DNA from: Morchella semilibera
Taxonomy: Eukaryota; Ascomycota; Pezizomycetes; Pezizales; Morchellaceae
Length of the DNA stretch: 64,000 bases
Direction: 5' to 3'
NCBI GenBank assembly: GCA_009192285.1
Contig: WBVU01000004.1
Span: forward strand, 2,998,001 to 3,062,000
A program made the position numbers and the translations under genes. The notes under the pieces are model-generated. The model ran no database searches. It was not told the DNA's origin and worked only from the letters and a program-made list of their open reading frames with translations. Shown piece by piece: positions 1 through 12,463 of the stretch; the stretch's first letter is position 1; every line of letters begins with the position of its first letter.

Positions 1-713
1 GACATGGGCATTGGTGAAGCACCACTAAGCAGCCCTCCATTCATACTTGTCCTAGAACCATCGGGGCTGTCGTCTTGACGTATGGAATGTGCGTATATCG
101 ACGAATCCCTACCAGCTGTCATGGGACGTCCATATCTGTCATCACTACTTGCGCCCATTGTCTGTAGAGTATCGTGCGAATTATGGAGGCCTGCCGGAAG
201 GAGATACGGTGATGCAACGTCGAGGTCAAGCGAAACCTGACGGCGGCTACGGCTCTCCGACTTTTCCCCATCTGCAAGATGAGCGGGGGGAATTTTGGAA
301 CGCTTTCCACTATTACCACCGCTGCCAAACTCCATGCCAAAATCCATACTTTTTGTCTTGTCCATGGCATCCTCTTTCTTCAGTTTTTGAGTATGTCTGC
401 GGTGAAGATAGACCAGAACCAGGCATGCAATAAAAATGGGAACCCTAGCGGGGGTCAGTTAATTAATAGAGTTTAAGAATTCACTAAAAAAAAAAACTCA
501 CATTGCGCCCAATAGAATTGGAAGTGTTTGATTAGTGGCATTTGCTGGAAGTTCACATCGTGGGCTTGGATCTCCTGCCGTGCATGTGGCTGTCAGAGCA
601 ACTGTTGTCGTGCTTGCACGCTTGTTGAGGCTTGCTGTAGCCACATCATTGACAGTATTTGGTATCTCTCGACGGACAAGTTCGTGCAAACGGTGGTGTC
701 CGTGGGTATGCAT
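1..713 (-). CDS. single-pass membrane protein with Skg6/Axl2-like transmembrane segment (3' part outside the window)
   Basis: Two exons are visible, 713-502 and 444 to the window edge, joined by a GTGAGT...CTAG intron that keeps the frame (the split codon is ATG). The first exon gives a short His-rich N-terminus (MHTHGHHRLHEL) and a Thr/Ala-rich stretch with two Cys. The junction then builds a hydrophobic helix at about residues 64-84 (LPILLGAMVPIFIACLVLVYL, broken here as LPILLGAM plus VPIFIACLVLVYL), followed by HRRH and the block KKEDAMDKTKSMDFGMEF. This order, a short outer part, one membrane helix, basic stop-transfer residues, then a KEDA..DK.KSMDFG block, is what I recall for fungal proteins with the SKG6-type alpha-helical transmembrane domain. 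The Ser-rich cytosolic tail stays open to position 1, so the C-terminus is not seen. An upstream in-frame ATG at 743 is an alternative start; I chose 713 because related proteins begin with a His-rich MH.H leader. The exact function is unknown. Confidence 0.6.
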
Positions 714-2806
714 GGTAACACTGAAAAGGACTTCCGACCTCATGTTAGGCACTGCATCATTGCATCAAGATCTAGATATCATTACTCACCTCGAACAATG
801 TACGGGTACAGACTATTACAGCTGATTGTTGAAGCACAGCCAGATTGGGATACTCTATTATCAGTGCTCTGGTGGTTGTATTAATGCAAAAGGAGGGATG
901 GTTAGGCTACTTGATCTAGGTGAAGTAATATTTACGGATTAATCGAAGGAATGTGTTTGGCGTAATAAATTGTTTCTAAAGAGGGAAAGAGATTCATATA
1001 ATAGCGAATTGGGGGTACGGAGTGGGGATTAAGGAATGACTGTAGTGAAAGATAAAAAGAGGGTTGATCGTGGGCGTCGAGAGTTAAAAGAGTGACTGAA
1101 TGAGGCTTACAGGCTATGAATCGTTGGATAAAGAGCCTCTATCTAGCAGCCCGACGATGTGGTGACGGTAGAGGTAGAGAGAGAACGGAGGAAGAGAAGG
1201 GAGGGCGGTAGTGGTTATGGGCTGGAAACAACGAAAACGGGAAAAGGAAAGGAGAGACTGTGAAGGGATTAACTACATGTAAGAACTGACCGTTGTCTAG
1301 GCCTGAATAATGATGATGAGACACCAGCGGCTGTGGAGAGATTGGCCAGGTTCATGAAGAAGAGTAGGAAACATGGGACCTCTTGCCTCCCTTTCTGCCT
1401 CTTTGGGCGTGCTTCCTACCGTAAACACCCTGAATGGTAAAACGCTCCCAAGCATGTCGCTGCATCCTGCATCGATTTCCCTCATCGCTGGTGGCAGGGA
1501 TTAAGAAGCGGGTACCTGTCCAGCCCATGCGAGCCGTCGAGGAACGCGAAAGGGGTCACACCTACAAGGATAGAAAAGCAACGGAAATTGCGGTTCTTGG
1601 CAACCTGGTCAGTGGATCATAGCACTCTAGCTTTCCTCCCACGCAAATTACAGTAATCATAATCATAAGGTGCTAGATACATGTACATGTAGCTCTCTCT
1701 AAATATAACACACACGCATATTTCCCTTCCACGGGATTTGGCTCTACATCAGTAAATAAGTGGTCCGCAAACAAATCTAGGCCCAGAAACAACATATATG
1801 TGCCTTATGTGGCCTATTAGCCGTCAGGATCACACACCTGGACATGTAGGTATAATCATTGCCATTAGAGGCTGTGGTAGCTCGGATTATGTACTACGGG
1901 TGTAGGGGTAAGACTGTAGACAGCGGTCGTGGTTGCAACAGCAGTAGGTGTCTACAGACTTACCCCTACACCCGTAGTACGTTACCGAACCTTTGCACAT
2001 ACATAATACTTACATGTACGCTTTCCGTCCTGAAGTTGCAGTTATAAAGGGTATTGTACTTACACATACACTAGTACATGTAGTATTGATCGCCTTCACG
2101 GCGGTATGGTGCAACACGACCAATAACATCAAGAAAGGTGAAATTGATAATATTAAGCATATAATTCAATTCAGTATACCATGGTGTATGCTCACTCTTG
2201 ATATTCTTGGACGTTGCACCGTGAAAGCATCCGCGTATGGTGCAGCGTGTACCGTCATCACAACGGGTTGTAACATGACCAAGACTGTCAAGTGGTCAAC
2301 TTCTATGTCTAAATTTTAGTTCTTAGCGACCGGTTTTTGATCCGCCAAGAGCAAACTTGGGTGTTGCCAAAACACTCTAATCAAGATATAAAATGCAAGA
2401 TTTTATTGATTTAATCAATGCTGCTCCTAAATTCGCCAGATTTTAAGCGTGAGGCGAAGAAATTCATCAACTTTAGTTTGAGAAATTTCTTAAACTGTAT
2501 TAGCTTTTTAAATATAAATCTAAGTAATTCCTGGTATCTTTATAGGTTGAGAGAGAGTATAATAAGTAATTGATGGTATCATTTATGAACCTATTTGAGT
2601 TTTTTTTTTTTTTTCCAAATCTTCTACGTCAACAAACATATAAAATATTATACTTTAAAATTAATAATAACTTTTGTTTAAAAAGGTTTGGTATTATTCT
2701 GCCACAAACAACCTATATAAGCTGATATTGAAACCTGTAATTAGTTATTTTCACAACTGAGGAATGCCTAGATTCATTAAATCTCAGAAAGTATAAAATA
2801 GTATAG
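714..2806. other. intergenic stretch without a recognised gene
   Basis: No open frame here resembles a protein I know, on either strand. The first part is presumably the 5' side of the minus-strand membrane-protein gene. Further on it holds a strong hairpin (1891-1980), a 45-bp motif shared with 42486-42535 (around 2316-2353), and then an AT-rich region (about 2380-2780) that looks like decayed repeat DNA. Several TACATGTA palindromes occur (for example near 1681). Confidence 0.5.
1891..1980. repeat. inverted repeat, 31-bp arms, 28-nt loop
   Basis: The left arm 1891-1921 begins GTACTACGGGTGTAGGGGTA, and the right arm 1950-1980 is its reverse complement apart from one base. The 28-nt spacer is 1922-1949. 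No coding frame or terminator context explains it. It could be the core of a foldback or MITE-like element. Confidence 0.75.
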
Positions 2807-2896
2807 TGTGACAGAGTAACCCGACGCAAAGAAAAAGATGACAATGATGACGCAAAGGGACTCGAGGAGCACAGTCTACGCGACGAGGGGACCAAC

Positions 2897-4009
2897 TCTA
2901 ACGGGGCGGGGTCGGGACCGGAGCAGGCTAGAACAAGTTCAGAGACAGAGACAGGGACAAGGACAGGGACGGCTCAGGAGTGTGACGGGGTAACTCGGCG
3001 CAAAGAAGAAGATGACAATGATGACGCAGAAGGACTTGAGGAGCACAGTCTACGGGACGAGGGGACCGACGAAGACATAGGCAACACCGGGCAGGCACAA
3101 GCACAGGCACCAGCGAAGGCAAAGGCAAGAGCAAGGGCACAAGAGCACAGGGCAGAGAGAGTGAGGACCGAATGGACCTCAACGGGAACGATGAGAGGTA
3201 CTGTGGTTTTCCTCTTTAGAGGACAGAGTCTTGGGTACGAGGAACTATAGCTTGAGAATGGGAGTAGATTCTCATGTACCAAGATAACACGAAGACGAGA
3301 CAGAGAGAAAAGAAAGAAAGAACTAAGAAAAACGTCTAACCCCGCTATTTAACACTTCCCCTCCACCAGTCCGCTATAACTCCTACGTCAGCTCATAGAA
3401 AGGCATAGAAACCCGTCGCACCCACACCTCACAATCCTCCCCACCATCTCCACTATTTACATTACAAATCCATCACACCATCGAGCCTCCTAGAACCCGA
3501 TGACGACAACCTCCCTTACCACACCCCTTTCTCCCTTAATCATTCCTAAACAATTGCAACAGCGCTTCGACTACCGAACACTCGGGACCGATGCCAAGAC
3601 GCCGGGACAAGGAGACACTCGAGGTGAGACAATTTCAGGTTCGGGTTCAGGAACGAGGTGGACAGAAGGGCCGAAGCCAAAGTAATATATTGCTAACAGA
3701 AAGAAGACGTTGCCTAGGGAGGCAGAAACATAGGAAAGAACGAACCCTATTTATACAACTATTCTCCCTGCGCCGATGACTCACACTGTAGAAACCCATA
3801 GAAACTCCCATACTCCCATGCCACCCATACTATTCCCAATAATCCCATTCTATCCCGTTACTACTTAATCCTTCCTAGCGCTTACATTCTATGACCCGAA
3901 CTCCTTCCTTAACTATCCTCCTACTTCCGACATCGACTGATACTATCCAACAACTCTGTTCCGAAGACGCCTTGGCGGCAGGCGGGGTGCAGGGGGCGGA
4001 GCCGTAATA
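2897..4009 (-). mobile_element. solo LTR, family 3, with target duplication CCAAC/CCGAC
   Basis: Both outer ends match the LTRs of the family-3 element at 23173-29398 (plus strand TCTAACGG at the left, GTAATA at the right). The flanks 2892-2896 (CCAAC) and 4010-4014 (CCGAC) are a 5-bp target duplication with one later change. The LTR is itself interrupted at 2981-3609 by a family-1 solo LTR. Confidence 0.75.
2981..3609 (-). mobile_element. solo LTR, family 1, target duplication AGGAG
   Basis: This is a full 629-bp family-1 LTR in minus orientation: the plus strand runs TGTGACGGGG to ...GCCGGGACA. It is flanked by exact 5-bp duplications AGGAG at 2976-2980 and 3610-3614. It sits inside the family-3 LTR and is therefore younger than it. 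It carries the family's GGCACAAG/GGCAAAGG hexamer-like repeats. Confidence 0.85.
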
Positions 4010-6811
4010 CCGACGAAGACAGAGGCAACACCAGGCAGGCACAAGCACAGGCACCGGCGAAGGCAAAGGCAAGGAGAAGGGCACAAGAGCACAGGGCAGA
4101 GGGAGTGAGGACCGAATGGACCTCAACAAGAACGATGAGAGTTACTATCGTTTTCCTCTTCCGAGGATAGAGTCCTAATGTCCCGGCGTCTTGGCATCTG
4201 TCCCGACAGTCCGGTAGGCAATGTATGGTTGTGGTAGATAAGGGAATGTTAAGCGAGGACGGAGTGTGTGTTACAGGCATGACGTTACGGGGATTCTATG
4301 AGCTTCTATGGCGTGATGGATTTGTAATGTAAATAGCAAAGATGGTGGGGAGGAATACGAGGTGTGGAGGCGATGGAGTTCTGCGGGTTTCTATGAGTTG
4401 ACGTATGAGTCATAGTGGACTAGTGGAGGAGGGGTGTCAAATAGCGGAGGTAGAAGTTTTCTTTAGTTCTTTCTTTCTTTTCTCTCTGTCTCGTCTTCCT
4501 GTTATCTCGGCACATAGGAATCTACTCATATTTCCAAGCCATAGCCTCTCGTACCAAATACTTGATCCTCTAACGAGGGGAAACCCATAGCACCTCTTAT
4601 CTTTCTCGTTAAAGTCCATACGGTTCTCACTGTCCCTGCCTTGTGCTCTTGTGTCACGGAGCGGAGCGGGAACAATATCTCAGCAAGCCAGGGTTCACAA
4701 CCTAATCGAAACGGGGAACGAGAACAAGAACAAGAGCGAGGACGAAGAGACTATGGCTAAGCGAAGAGGTCACGGGGGTTCTGGCCTTATGCCAAGCGAG
4801 GCTAGGTATAGAGACGATCGTACATTCCTAAAGACGAGACAAGACTAAAGACGAAACAAGACTAGGGACCCTATATAGAAGGGTTGATAACAGGAAGACG
4901 AAGTAGAGAGGAAAGAGAAAAGAAGAAGAAGAAACAAAACCCATAGCTGAATATATATACTAATCCATACCCCTGTCCGTAATGACTCATACTCCGTGTA
5001 ATGGAAACTCATGGAAACTTAAAGAACCCAAAATGGAAAACCCCAACCATAACCCATTCCCGAATATCCTTCCTTCCCCTGTAGCCCGTGTCACGCTGTG
5101 ATAGATTAGGTCGCCCTCCAGGCCTAACTCCTGATAGGCCTAGGCTTCTGTGGATACCTAATGAGAAAATTTCCAACAAGATCGGGGGCGTGATCGAGAT
5201 CTGAATAGGGTTGCCATGAGGACTCATTATAACCAACGTATTTTACCAAGTATTCCAGTCGTCCATAGCGTCGCCGAGAATCCATAACTTGATCCACCTC
5301 CCACTCCTGTTCTCCTTCAATTTCTACCGGCGGTGGCGGGGCTTGTTGTTGACCGGGGACTGGGTTGCTCGGAGCAAGAGACAGTAGCGAGACATGAAAA
5401 ACGGGACTAATTTTCATTGAGACCGGGGAGGTCAAGTTCATAGACGTAGGGGCTAACCATTCTCTTGACGACAAAGGGGCCGATGCGTTTCCAATCGAGT
5501 TTCTTCGAGGGTCGCTTAGTTTTGATATTCTTGGTCGAGAGAAAAACTTCATCACCCACTGAGTAACGAGGAGCAGGGATTCGATTCTTATTGGCAGCGT
5601 CTTCATGTACCTTCTGGGCTCGAGCCATTTCGTCGCGAAGAAAATCGTAGATCTGGGCCATAGTCCTGGCCATACCATTGGCTTGATACTCATTAGTTGT
5701 CCTTCCATGCTGTAGCGGGGCAAACGACATCCGAGGGCTTCGTCCATAATTGGCTTGAAATGGTGACATCTTGGTGGTTTCCGATACGTGATTATTGGTC
5801 GCAAATTCAGCCATGGGTAGGTACTGCGTCCAATCGTCCTGTTGATACGAAACATAGGCCATGAGATATTGTTCCATGACTGCATTGATCTTTTCGGTCT
5901 GTCCATCTGTCTGAGGATGAAAGGCGGTGCTATAACGAGGAGCGATTTCCAAACGATCACATAGAGTCTTCCAGAATTCGGCTGTAAATTGTGTACCACG
6001 ATCGGAGACGATGGTTTCCGGGAGTTCGTGAAGTTTCCACACTGAGTCAAGATACATGTTGGCGACGTCTCTGGCATTAGCTTCTTCGGTACATAGTATA
6101 AAATGACGCATCTTAGTGAGTCGGTCCACGACTACCAAAATCGCATTAAAGCCATTGCTGTCAGGAAGTCCCGTTACGAAGTCCATTGACACATCAGTTC
6201 AGGGGCCTTTGGGTACCGCAAGAGGTCGGAGAACGCCCTGTAGCGCATTGCGAGAAGCCTTGCTGCGGGAACATGTATTGCAGTTCAATACATCGCGATC
6301 TACATATTTCCTCATATTTGGCCAATAGTAACCGCGACTAAGTAATTCCAGAGTCTTTGCGCGTCCTGGGTGACCGGCGGAGGGTTTATCGTGATGCTTA
6401 TGCAATAGTCAAAGCTGAAGCTCGTTAAACTCCAGTACATAGATTGCATTTCTATACAATAGAAAGCCGTCTTCTGTCTCGGTACATTCAGCTAGTGAAA
6501 TTTTCTTAGAATGTTTGGTGCCATTATGCAGCATCGTAAGAACTTGATCGGGAAAACTGTCAACTTGGTAAGCTTGAGTCAACAACTCCTTTACAGTGGA
6601 CATTCCTTCAGCGGGTTCATTTGCTAAAGAACCCGCCAACAAACTTAGCTTAGTTTCAGGACTCAAATTCTCCTGCTTCAACACGACCTGTGCCTGATGA
6701 GTAAGGCGTTCATCCCCCTCTTTAGGGAGGTCTCCTGATCTCCTAGTAAGTGCATCTGGTTTTCCCCTTTGTTTACCTGGCCTGAACTGAATGACGAAGT
6801 TGAACTGAGAT

Positions 6812-7287
6812 TGTTACGGAGCGAAGCGGAGACAACGAAACAGAGAGCCAAGGTTCACAACCAAGGCGAAACGGGAAGCGAAAATGGAGACGAGGACGAG
6901 GACAGGGACTATGGGCGAGGACTATGGGCGAGAGCGACTATGGCGAGGCGAAGAGGTCACGTGGTTCTTGGTGGTATGCCAAGCGAAGATACTTATAGAT
7001 ACGATCGTATATTCCTGAGGACAAGACGAGACAAGACTAAAGATAAAACAAAGACCCTATATAGGAGGGTTTGTAACAGGAAGACGAAGTAGAGAAGAAA
7101 GGAAAAGAAGAAGAAGAAGAAGAACCCATAGCCGAATATATATACTAGTTCCTACCCCAGTCCGTCATGACTCATACTCCATGTAACGGAAACCCATAGA
7201 AACCCAAAGAACCCAAAAGAGAATCCCCGCATCCTAACCCAGTCTTAAATATCCTTCCTCCCCCGTAGCCCGTAGTACGCCGTGATA
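6812..7287 (-). mobile_element. solo LTR, family 2, inside the family-2 element, TSD GAGAT
   Basis: The 476-bp copy matches the LTRs at 4652-5103 and 10988-11439 (plus strand TGTTACGGAGCG at the left, CCGTGATA at the right). Exact GAGAT duplications lie at 6807-6811 and 7288-7292. It lies in the pol region of the host element. Confidence 0.88.
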
Positions 7288-10045
7288 GAGATAGGAATTC
7301 CGCCCATCAAGTCTGACGACGATTAAGTAACTTGGTTGACATAAAATATTCCAGATTCCTGTGGTCACTGAGTACTTTAATGGGGTAACGAGACCCTTCC
7401 AAATGTGGACGCCATTCCTCAAAACTCCTAATAACTGCAAGCAATTCCTTATCATAGATTTCATAATTGCATTCTGCTGGAGAGTGTTTCTTGGAGAAAA
7501 ACACTACTGGATGAAGAACTCCCCTGTCGTCATACTGAGACATAATACCTGCGGAGACGTAGTCGGAGGCATCCGTTTCTACTATGACCTCTTTTTCAAA
7601 GTCGAAGTGTGCCAGGATAGGAGCTGAAATAAATGCGTCTTTGAGTTTCTGAAATGCATCTTCCGCCCTCTGAGACCATTGAGACTTTATGTTTTTCTTG
7701 GTTAGGGCAGTAAGCAGTGCCACGACTCTGGAGTATGCATATATAAATCGTCTATAAAAATTGGCGAAGCCTAAAAACTCCTGAACTTCCCGAAGCTTGG
7801 TGGGCGCCTCCCAGTCCTTGATTGTGGATACCTTCCTGTCTTTCATTTTAATGCCCTCAGGAGTAATGACAAGTCCGAGGTACTTGGTCTGTTGCACATA
7901 AAACTCGCATTTCTCTGGCTTAAGGTGTACACCGTAAATCTGAAAGACCTTGAGAATTTCCTTGACATGTTGCTTATGTTCTGCCAGAGATTCTGAATAT
8001 ATCAGGACGCCGTCGAGATAGGCCGTGGCAAAATGGTCAAGAAAGGGTCGCAGAAGATCATTAATCCAGTATTGAAAAGCTGCAGGAGCATTGGTAAGTC
8101 CGAAAGGCATAACATTATACTCAAAGTGGCCATAGCGAGTCCTAAACGCCGTCTTCCATTCATCACCTTCCTGAATCCGAATTTGGTGGTACCCCCAACG
8201 AAGATCCAACTTGGTATAGTACTTGGCCTTGGAAAGACGCGACAGTGTTTCTGGAATCAAGGGCAGCTGGTGACGATTCTTAACAGTAATCTCATTGAGT
8301 TTCCTGTAATCCACGCATAGTCGGAGAGAGCCATCGGATTTCTTGACAAATAGTACGGGGGCGCCAGCGGGGGACTTTGAATAACGAATAAACCCCTTTG
8401 AGAGGTTCTCCGTGATATAGTCTCGAAGGGCCTGTAGCTCTGCCCTGGACATTCCATAGAGCGGACCAAACGGAGGTGTTTTTCCATCCTGCAAGACTAT
8501 CTTCAAATCATGGGGGCGTTGTGGCGGCAGTGCAGCGGCATCCGATTCCTTGAACAGCGTCATAAACTCCCGAAGATCCTGAGGCACATGAGACATCGGA
8601 TCAGTCTGGCTCTTCCCAGCTAGGGCCTCATCGATTGCCTTCAGCGAGGCGCAGAACAGATGATTTTGCTTCCGTCGGGCGAGACCTAGAAATGGTACAG
8701 CTCCGATTGCGCAGATCTGTATGGCAGGGGTATCAGGAAACGAAACGGAGATGCCTTTAGCGGTAACCGGAGCGTGGGACAGGGAGCAGTTCTGTATACA
8801 AAAATCGGAATCGAAGATAACCTTGTTCGTTCTTGGGCGAATGGCAAGGTCATGACGTCGCATCCAAGGAATTCCCATAACTAGCGGGTAATGGCCCAGC
8901 TTAGTAACGAAAAAGGGAGCGACTTCTTGATGTCCGTTGACGTTCAAGGAGAGCCTGGTGATGTGAGTAATCTTGCCTGATTCAACTAGGCGACCGTCGA
9001 TTACTTCCAAGAGACGAGGGGATTTTAGCAGAACCAGAGAGATTTTGTGCCGAACTGCAAAATCTTGATCAAGGAAGGCGTATCCGGATGCCCCTGTGTC
9101 TATAACAGCATGAGTGGCAATAGGTTTTCCAGAGTCTTGAGCGATGGTGCAAGTTACCACGAGGTTATCCTCAGACATTCTATCTTCGGATACGGCGGCG
9201 GAGGAGAGACTGAAAATGGGTGGCGGGACTGGCCCCTTTGGTTTGCCAATATCTACCAAAGGGGCTGACCTTTTAACGCCGGCTTGAGGGTCACCTGTTC
9301 AACTGGTGTATTTCTCCAGTTGTCGAGGAACGAGGGTCCTGAGTGCGAGGAGCAAGATAACGAGACTTGGGGGTTGAGACGGGGGGCAAGGGTGAGACGA
9401 CGACGGAGATCAATAATAATAGCATTGGCCTGAGATTCCCAGGCCTTTGCAGCAGAAGTAATATGAGCAATGTCGGCGTCGGCGGAGACCAGGGCTTCCT
9501 TATAAAGAGCGAGGCGATACCCCAGCTGTTCATTCTCCACTTTGTATTCTTCAACCCCACTCTCGAAGTCAGCTATTCCTTGGTTGAGGTCCTCAATGGC
9601 CTCAGCGGAATTTTCATTGGCTTCGCACATGCGTTGCCAGAGATCAGCTACCTTGGTGTTGGCGGCTTCAAGTTCCAGATTGAGGTCCTCGATGATTTCC
9701 TCATGGGCCGTGCATACAACGGATTCTGCTGGGGTGGAGACGTCGGTGGGGGTGGTCAGGGCGGCCAGGGCTTCTGCGATCAGATGATGGGCCTCAGTGA
9801 GTTCATACCTAAAGTCTTCTTCAACGAGGCCAAAAGTTTCCAAGAACCTAGAGAGTCTCTCGGTCAGTGCATGGCGGGCGGAGGCCACAGAGGTTTCCAG
9901 AGGGCGGCCGATGGTGTGTTGAGCGAGGGCGGGGTCTCTGAGGCCGCGAATAATAGCCTCAGCATCGTGGGCGGGGCAGAAGTTGTCGGTGGTGGGAGCT
10001 CCGATATGGAGCTTACCCGGAGCAGATTGCGTAAAGGTGGCCTTG

Positions 10046-10679
10046 TGTCCCGGCGTCTTGGCAGTCGTCCCGACAGTTCGGTAGGCGATGCACGATTGTG
10101 GTTGTTAAGGTAATGATAAGCGAGAGTGGGGAGTACGAGGTGGAGGCTGTCGTCATTAGGTTCTAGGAGGTTCGATGGCATGATGGATTGGTAATGTAGA
10201 ATAGCGGAGATGGTGGGGAGGATTACGAGGTGTGGTAGCGACGGGTTTCTATGAGGTTCTATGAGCGAGAGTGTGAGTCATAGCGGACTAGTGGAGGAGG
10301 TGTGTTAAATAGCGGGGATAGATGTTTTCCTTAGTTCTTTCTTTCTTTCTTCTCTGTCTCGTCTTCCTGTTATCTCGGTACATAGGAATCTACTCCTATT
10401 TCTAAAGCCATAGCCTCTCGTACCAAAGACTCGATCCTCTGACAAGAGGAAACTCATAGTATCCTTCATCGTTCTCGTAGAGGTCCCTTCGGTCCTCACT
10501 TTCCCTGCTCTGTGCTCTTGTGCCCTTGCTTTTGCCTTTGTCTTCGCCGGTGCCTGTGCTTGTGCCTGCCCGGCGTTGTCCCTGTCTTCATCGGCCCTCT
10601 CGTCGAGTACACTGTGCTCCTCGAGTCCCTCTGCGTCATCATTGTCATCTTCTTCTTTGCGTCGGATTACTCCGTCACA
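10046..10679 (+). mobile_element. solo LTR, family 1, inside the family-2 element, TSD CCTTG
   Basis: A 634-bp plus-orientation family-1 LTR running from TGTCCCGGCG to ...TCCGTCACA. Exact CCTTG duplications lie at 10041-10045 and 10680-10684. It lies upstream of the visible gag region of the element at 4652-11439. Confidence 0.88.
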
Positions 10680-11620
10680 CCTTGGCCCAGTGGGCATTGG
10701 CGCATTTGAGAACATGGGAGAGGGCACATTCTCAAAGGAGATGGACGTGGAGGTCCGAACCGAGGCGACAGCTAAGGTCGAACCAGTGAGAGCGGGGGAC
10801 GAAAACAAGATGACAGAATCCTTTGCGTTCAGGGAAAAACTGATCGAGGGGGCAGGGGGAGTAGTAGACAGGGTGGGGCATGTCCTCCATAGGGACATCC
10901 CAGCTGAAGTCGGTCATTATTCCGACCGAGGCGAAGCGAGGCTAAGGGATTGTTGTGAAGGTTGGCAGGGGTGCGACTTCGTCTTAGTGTTACGGAGCGG
11001 AGCGGGAACAATATCTCAGCAAGCCAGGGTACACAACCTAAGTGAAACGGAGAACGAGAACGAGAACAAAAGCGAGGACGAAGAGACTATGGCTAAGCGA
11101 AGAGGTCACGGGGGTTCTGGCCTTATGCCAAGCGAGGCTAGGTATAGAGACGATCGTACATTCCTAAAGACGAGACAAGACTAAAGACGAAACAAGACTA
11201 GGGACCCTATATAGAAGGGTTGATAACAGGAAGACGAAGTAGAGAGGAAAGAGAAAAGAAGAAGAAGAAAGAAAACCCATAGCCGAATATATATACTAAT
11301 CCATACCCCTATCCGTAATGACTCATACTCCGTGTAACGGAAACTCATGGAAACTTAAAGAACCCAAAAGGGAAAACCCCAACCATAACCCATTCCCGAA
11401 TATTCTTCCTTCCCCTGTAGCCCGTATCACACCGTGATATCTTGTGCCTTTGTCTAAGCCTTTACCTTCGCTAGTGCCTGTGCTTGTACCTGCCCGGTGT
11501 TGCCCCTCTCTTCGTTGATATCCTCGTCGCGTAGACTGTACTCCTCGAGCCCTTCTGCGTCATAATTGTTATCTTCTACTTTGCGTCGGGCTACTCCATT
11601 ACATCAGTATAATAAAATTG

Positions 11621-11718
11621 CATCAGCAAACTCAACTTATGACTGCAGTCTCCCAACAGTCTTCTGGGTTTTCTGAGAGTTTCCTGAGACATCAGAGATA
11701 CATAAAGTCTTGCTGATG
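11621..11718 (+). mobile_element. MITE (CATCAGCAA family), shortened copy
   Basis: It begins CATCAGCAAACTCAACTTAT and ends CTTGCTGATG. At 98 bp it is shorter than the 137-bp consensus, with internal sequence missing. The flanks are TG on both sides, consistent with a 2-bp target duplication. Confidence 0.8.
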
Positions 11719-11812
11719 TGGTTCCAATGATTCGGTATTTATAAAGCTGTTGAAATTAATGCAGTATGGTTAAGCGAGGAGGGGATGAAATGAGGTAAGA
11801 CTATCGTTATTA

Positions 11813-11921
11813 CATCAGCAAAATTTCACAGGTCTCAGGAGATTATTTGAGTTTCAGAAGACTTAGGAGACTGTCAGGAGACCTAGAAGACTATAATGAC
11901 AAATGATAAAGCTTGCTGATG
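11813..11921 (+). mobile_element. MITE (CATCAGCAA family), divergent copy
   Basis: A 109-bp copy with ends CATCAGCAAAATT and GCTTGCTGATG and flanking TA on both sides. The internal GGTCTCAGGAGA and GGAGACTGTCAGGAGACC repeats mark the family, but the body has diverged. Confidence 0.7.
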
Positions 11922-12463
11922 TAGTTTCCATAAGGTTCAGTTGCTGAGAGGATTGATAATAGGATTTGGTGAGATGGTTGAGAGGAATACTGTAATGAAG
12001 TAGCCGGAAATAATGTGACTGATGACAATGATGATGCAAGAGAGCTCAAAGAGCACAGCCAGTACAACGGGGACACTAACAAGGAAGAGAAGAGATTTGG
12101 GCGGGCGCAAGCACGGGCACCAGTAAGGGCAAAGGCAAGGGTAGAGGTAGAGAGCACAGAACAGGGCAGGGGAAACAAGTACCAAGTAAGGCCCGAAGCG
12201 AGGATCAAAGGGGACTATGAGGTTACCTTCTGCGAAGGTGAGTTTGTAGGTGGGAAACTATGATTTTTTCAATAGGAGTGTATTCCTATATACTGAGATA
12301 ATAGAAAGACGAGACAGAGAGAAAAGAACGAAAGAACTAAAAGGAAAATCCTCCCACGCCATTTATTACTCTCCTCCACCAGTCCTCTATGACACATAGC
12401 TTCATCCATAAAGTCCCGTCGAAAACCTATTACTGACACACCTTGTATTTCTCCCCACCATCT

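Larger units (their letters stand above)
2807..4178 (-). mobile_element. LTR family 1 fragment (minus orientation) hosting a nested LTR
   Basis: On the plus strand the piece starts TGTGACAGAGTAACCCGACGC, the reverse of the family-1 LTR end. It is interrupted at 2897-4009 by a family-3 LTR and resumes at 4010 with the expected GACGAAGACAGAGGCAAC sequence. It stops abruptly at 4178, where a family-1 LTR in the opposite orientation begins. Old and partial. Confidence 0.75.
4652..11439 (-). mobile_element. Ty3/Gypsy chromovirus, family 2, with both LTRs and TSD TCTTG
   Basis: The two LTRs are 4652-5103 and 10988-11439 (452 bp each), flanked by exact TCTTG duplications (4647-4651 and 11440-11444). 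On the minus strand the parts run in normal order: a gag region (visible around 9253-9888, coiled-coil rich), then pol from about 9259 to 5124 with protease (DTGASGYAF), reverse transcriptase (the catalytic box appears as AYLDGVLIY), RNase H, integrase and a chromodomain (EWEVDQVMDSRRRYGRLEYLVKY type). It is a fossil with about four breaks besides two later insertions: a solo family-2 LTR (6812-7287) and a solo family-1 LTR (10046-10679). The LTRs differ by only a few per cent by eye, so it is moderately young. Confidence 0.9.
4179..11603 (+). mobile_element. LTR family 1 (plus orientation), split by a whole family-2 element
   Basis: The 5' part, 4179-4651, begins TGTCCCGGCGTCTTGGCATC. The 3' part, 11440-11603, resumes with TCTTGTGCCTTTG and ends near ...CTACTCCATTACA. 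The gap is exactly filled by the family-2 chromovirus 4652-11439, whose target duplication TCTTG lies in this LTR. No matching duplication is seen outside the LTR, so its own flanks were probably rearranged. Confidence 0.75.

Noticed and set aside
1139-1622. Short frames on both strands at 1.1-1.6 kb
   Set aside because: No recognisable motif, no splice pattern that joins them, and composition like the surrounding non-coding DNA.
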